Part shown: piece by piece, positions 6,242-6,961 of the stretch
Numbering within the stretch: the stretch's first letter is position 1
Layout of the letters: every line of letters begins with the position of its first letter
Source of the DNA: Candidatus Symbiothrix sp.
Lineage (GTDB): Bacteria > Bacteroidota > Bacteroidia > Bacteroidales > Azobacteroidaceae
Length of the DNA stretch: 6,961 nucleotides
Assembly (NCBI GenBank): GCA_031270525.1
Contig: JAISXN010000143.1
Span: forward strand, 1 to 6,961
Direction of reading: 5' to 3'
Notes under the pieces: generated by a model
What the model was told of the DNA's origin: nothing
The model's database searches: none
The model's input: only the letters and a program-made list of their open reading frames with translations
Made by a program: the position numbers and the translations under genes

Positions 6242-6961
6242 TTAGATAAAATAAACAACGCTGATAGCGCTTGATAAACCCAAAACAGGATGGAGAAGAA
6301 ATGCAGTTTCCGTTTTCCACCGCGTTCCCCTATAAGCAAATCCCATGGAAGGCGTTCTCGGCTGGGTTTTGAATCCGGCGCGGACGCTGAACTGACCGGC
6401 AATTTCGTACTCAATTCCGGCTCTCACATCAAAATATTTTCCGAAATCGGAACCGGTTTCAACCAAAACAGCACAAGCCGGCAACAATTGGTAAAGAATC
6501 CCTATATTGTAAACCGTAGGAAACGGACTACTTGTATGCAAAAGATTTTCCGTAGTGAAAGCCGCTTCAAATGATTCATTGATACGGTAATAAAGTCCGA
6601 TATCTGCCGAAAGATAACTTTTATTTTCCGGTTCCAATATCGAATTTTCATTGAGGTAAGTCAGATTTGTACCGATTGAAAAACAAGAAGATAGCTTTTT
6701 CGCCAAACCCATTTGCCCTTGAAGCAAGCGATAATCTTCATAACCATAAGAGGAAAACAGGAAACCCGCATCAATCGTTCGGTTAGGAATTAAGGCATGA
6801 ATGCTCATTGTACTTAATTCTTTCATTGTAAACCGATTGTAAACGGAGGCTCCCAATTCTTTTTGTCTCGTGAACGCCAAATATGCCGGATTTGACAAGC
6901 CTCGGCTCAAAGCTTTGATATTTCCCAATGCTAACGCCCGGGCGTCGACGTCATTCGTTTC
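6242..6961 (-). CDS. Predicted outer-membrane beta-barrel protein, N-terminus outside window
   Basis: I cannot assign a specific function. The frame stays open to the right edge, giving the last 239 residues and a TAA stop; the start codon and any signal peptide lie beyond the window. A TTG at 6928 could be read as a start, but upstream codons continue in frame as ETNDVDARALAL, which resembles the mature N-terminal DAR.LALG segment of Bacteroidetes PorV/PorQ- and FadL-like barrels, followed by LSNPAYLA, which fits the NPA plug motif of those families. The rest shows short amphipathic strands such as SVRAGFKTQ and a hydrophobic end AISVVYFI. No catalytic motif is visible. It lies 29 bases upstream of the helix-hairpin-helix barrel gene on the same strand, so the two probably form an envelope operon. 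Confidence 0.75.
   Translation of the reverse strand, partial: ETNDVDARALALGNIKALSRGLSNPAYLAFTRQKELGASVYNRFTMKELSTMSIHALIPNRTIDAGFLFSSYGYEDYRLLQGQMGLAKKLSSCFSIGTNLTYLNENSILEPENKSYLSADIGLYYRINESFEAAFTTENLLHTSSPFPTVYNIGILYQLLPACAVLVETGSDFGKYFDVRAGIEYEIAGQFSVRAGFKTQPRTPSMGFAYRGTRWKTETAFLLHPVLGLSSAISVVYFI

Noticed and set aside
6213..6320. 36-codon N-terminal extension of the helix-hairpin-helix barrel gene
   Set aside because: It overlaps the end of the upstream gene, translates the G:C hairpin as PPPEGG, and would place a good signal peptide internally.

Overview
The window looks like chromosomal DNA from a member of the Bacteroidetes, probably Bacteroidales. The clues are outer-membrane barrel proteins typical of that phylum, a Sec signal peptide ending in Ala-Gln, starts without usable Shine-Dalgarno sequences, and promoter-like TAnnTTTG boxes of the Bacteroides sigma-ABfr type. 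The DNA is moderately AT-rich. Genus and species cannot be fixed from this sequence alone. The genes cover almost the whole window. No gap exceeds 100 bases, and I see no tRNA, rRNA, CRISPR array, insertion sequence or phage gene.

Left part (1-2001, minus strand): a compact cluster transcribed psd, then pssA, then the 5' part of rlmD, with gaps of 8 and 12 bases. PssA makes phosphatidylserine and Psd decarboxylates it to phosphatidylethanolamine, so two successive steps of membrane lipid synthesis are coupled. The 23S rRNA methyltransferase gene rlmD follows and runs off the left edge. A TACCTTTG box just upstream of psd is a likely promoter for the cluster and shows that the psd start is an internal ATG, not the upstream TTG.

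Middle part (2031-4128): a short SUI1/YciH (eIF1-like) gene on the minus strand diverges from pheS-nth on the plus strand. pheS encodes the phenylalanyl-tRNA synthetase alpha subunit and nth encodes endonuclease III; they are two bases apart and probably cotranscribed. The 89-base divergent spacer holds a near-perfect AT-rich inverted repeat whose two ends carry outward-facing -7-like boxes.

Right part (4170-6961, minus strand, convergent with nth): two envelope genes. The upstream one is a predicted outer-membrane beta-barrel protein cut by the right edge. The downstream one is a 680-residue secreted protein with a ComEA-like helix-hairpin-helix segment followed by a long beta-barrel-like region ending in phenylalanine. 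Both helix-hairpin-helix turns lack the glycines normally used to contact DNA. A 7-bp pure G:C hairpin sits in the 29-base gap between the two genes.

Most of the window is ordinary housekeeping sequence. The least explained parts are the two-gene envelope unit with its G:C hairpin and the symmetric divergent promoter region.
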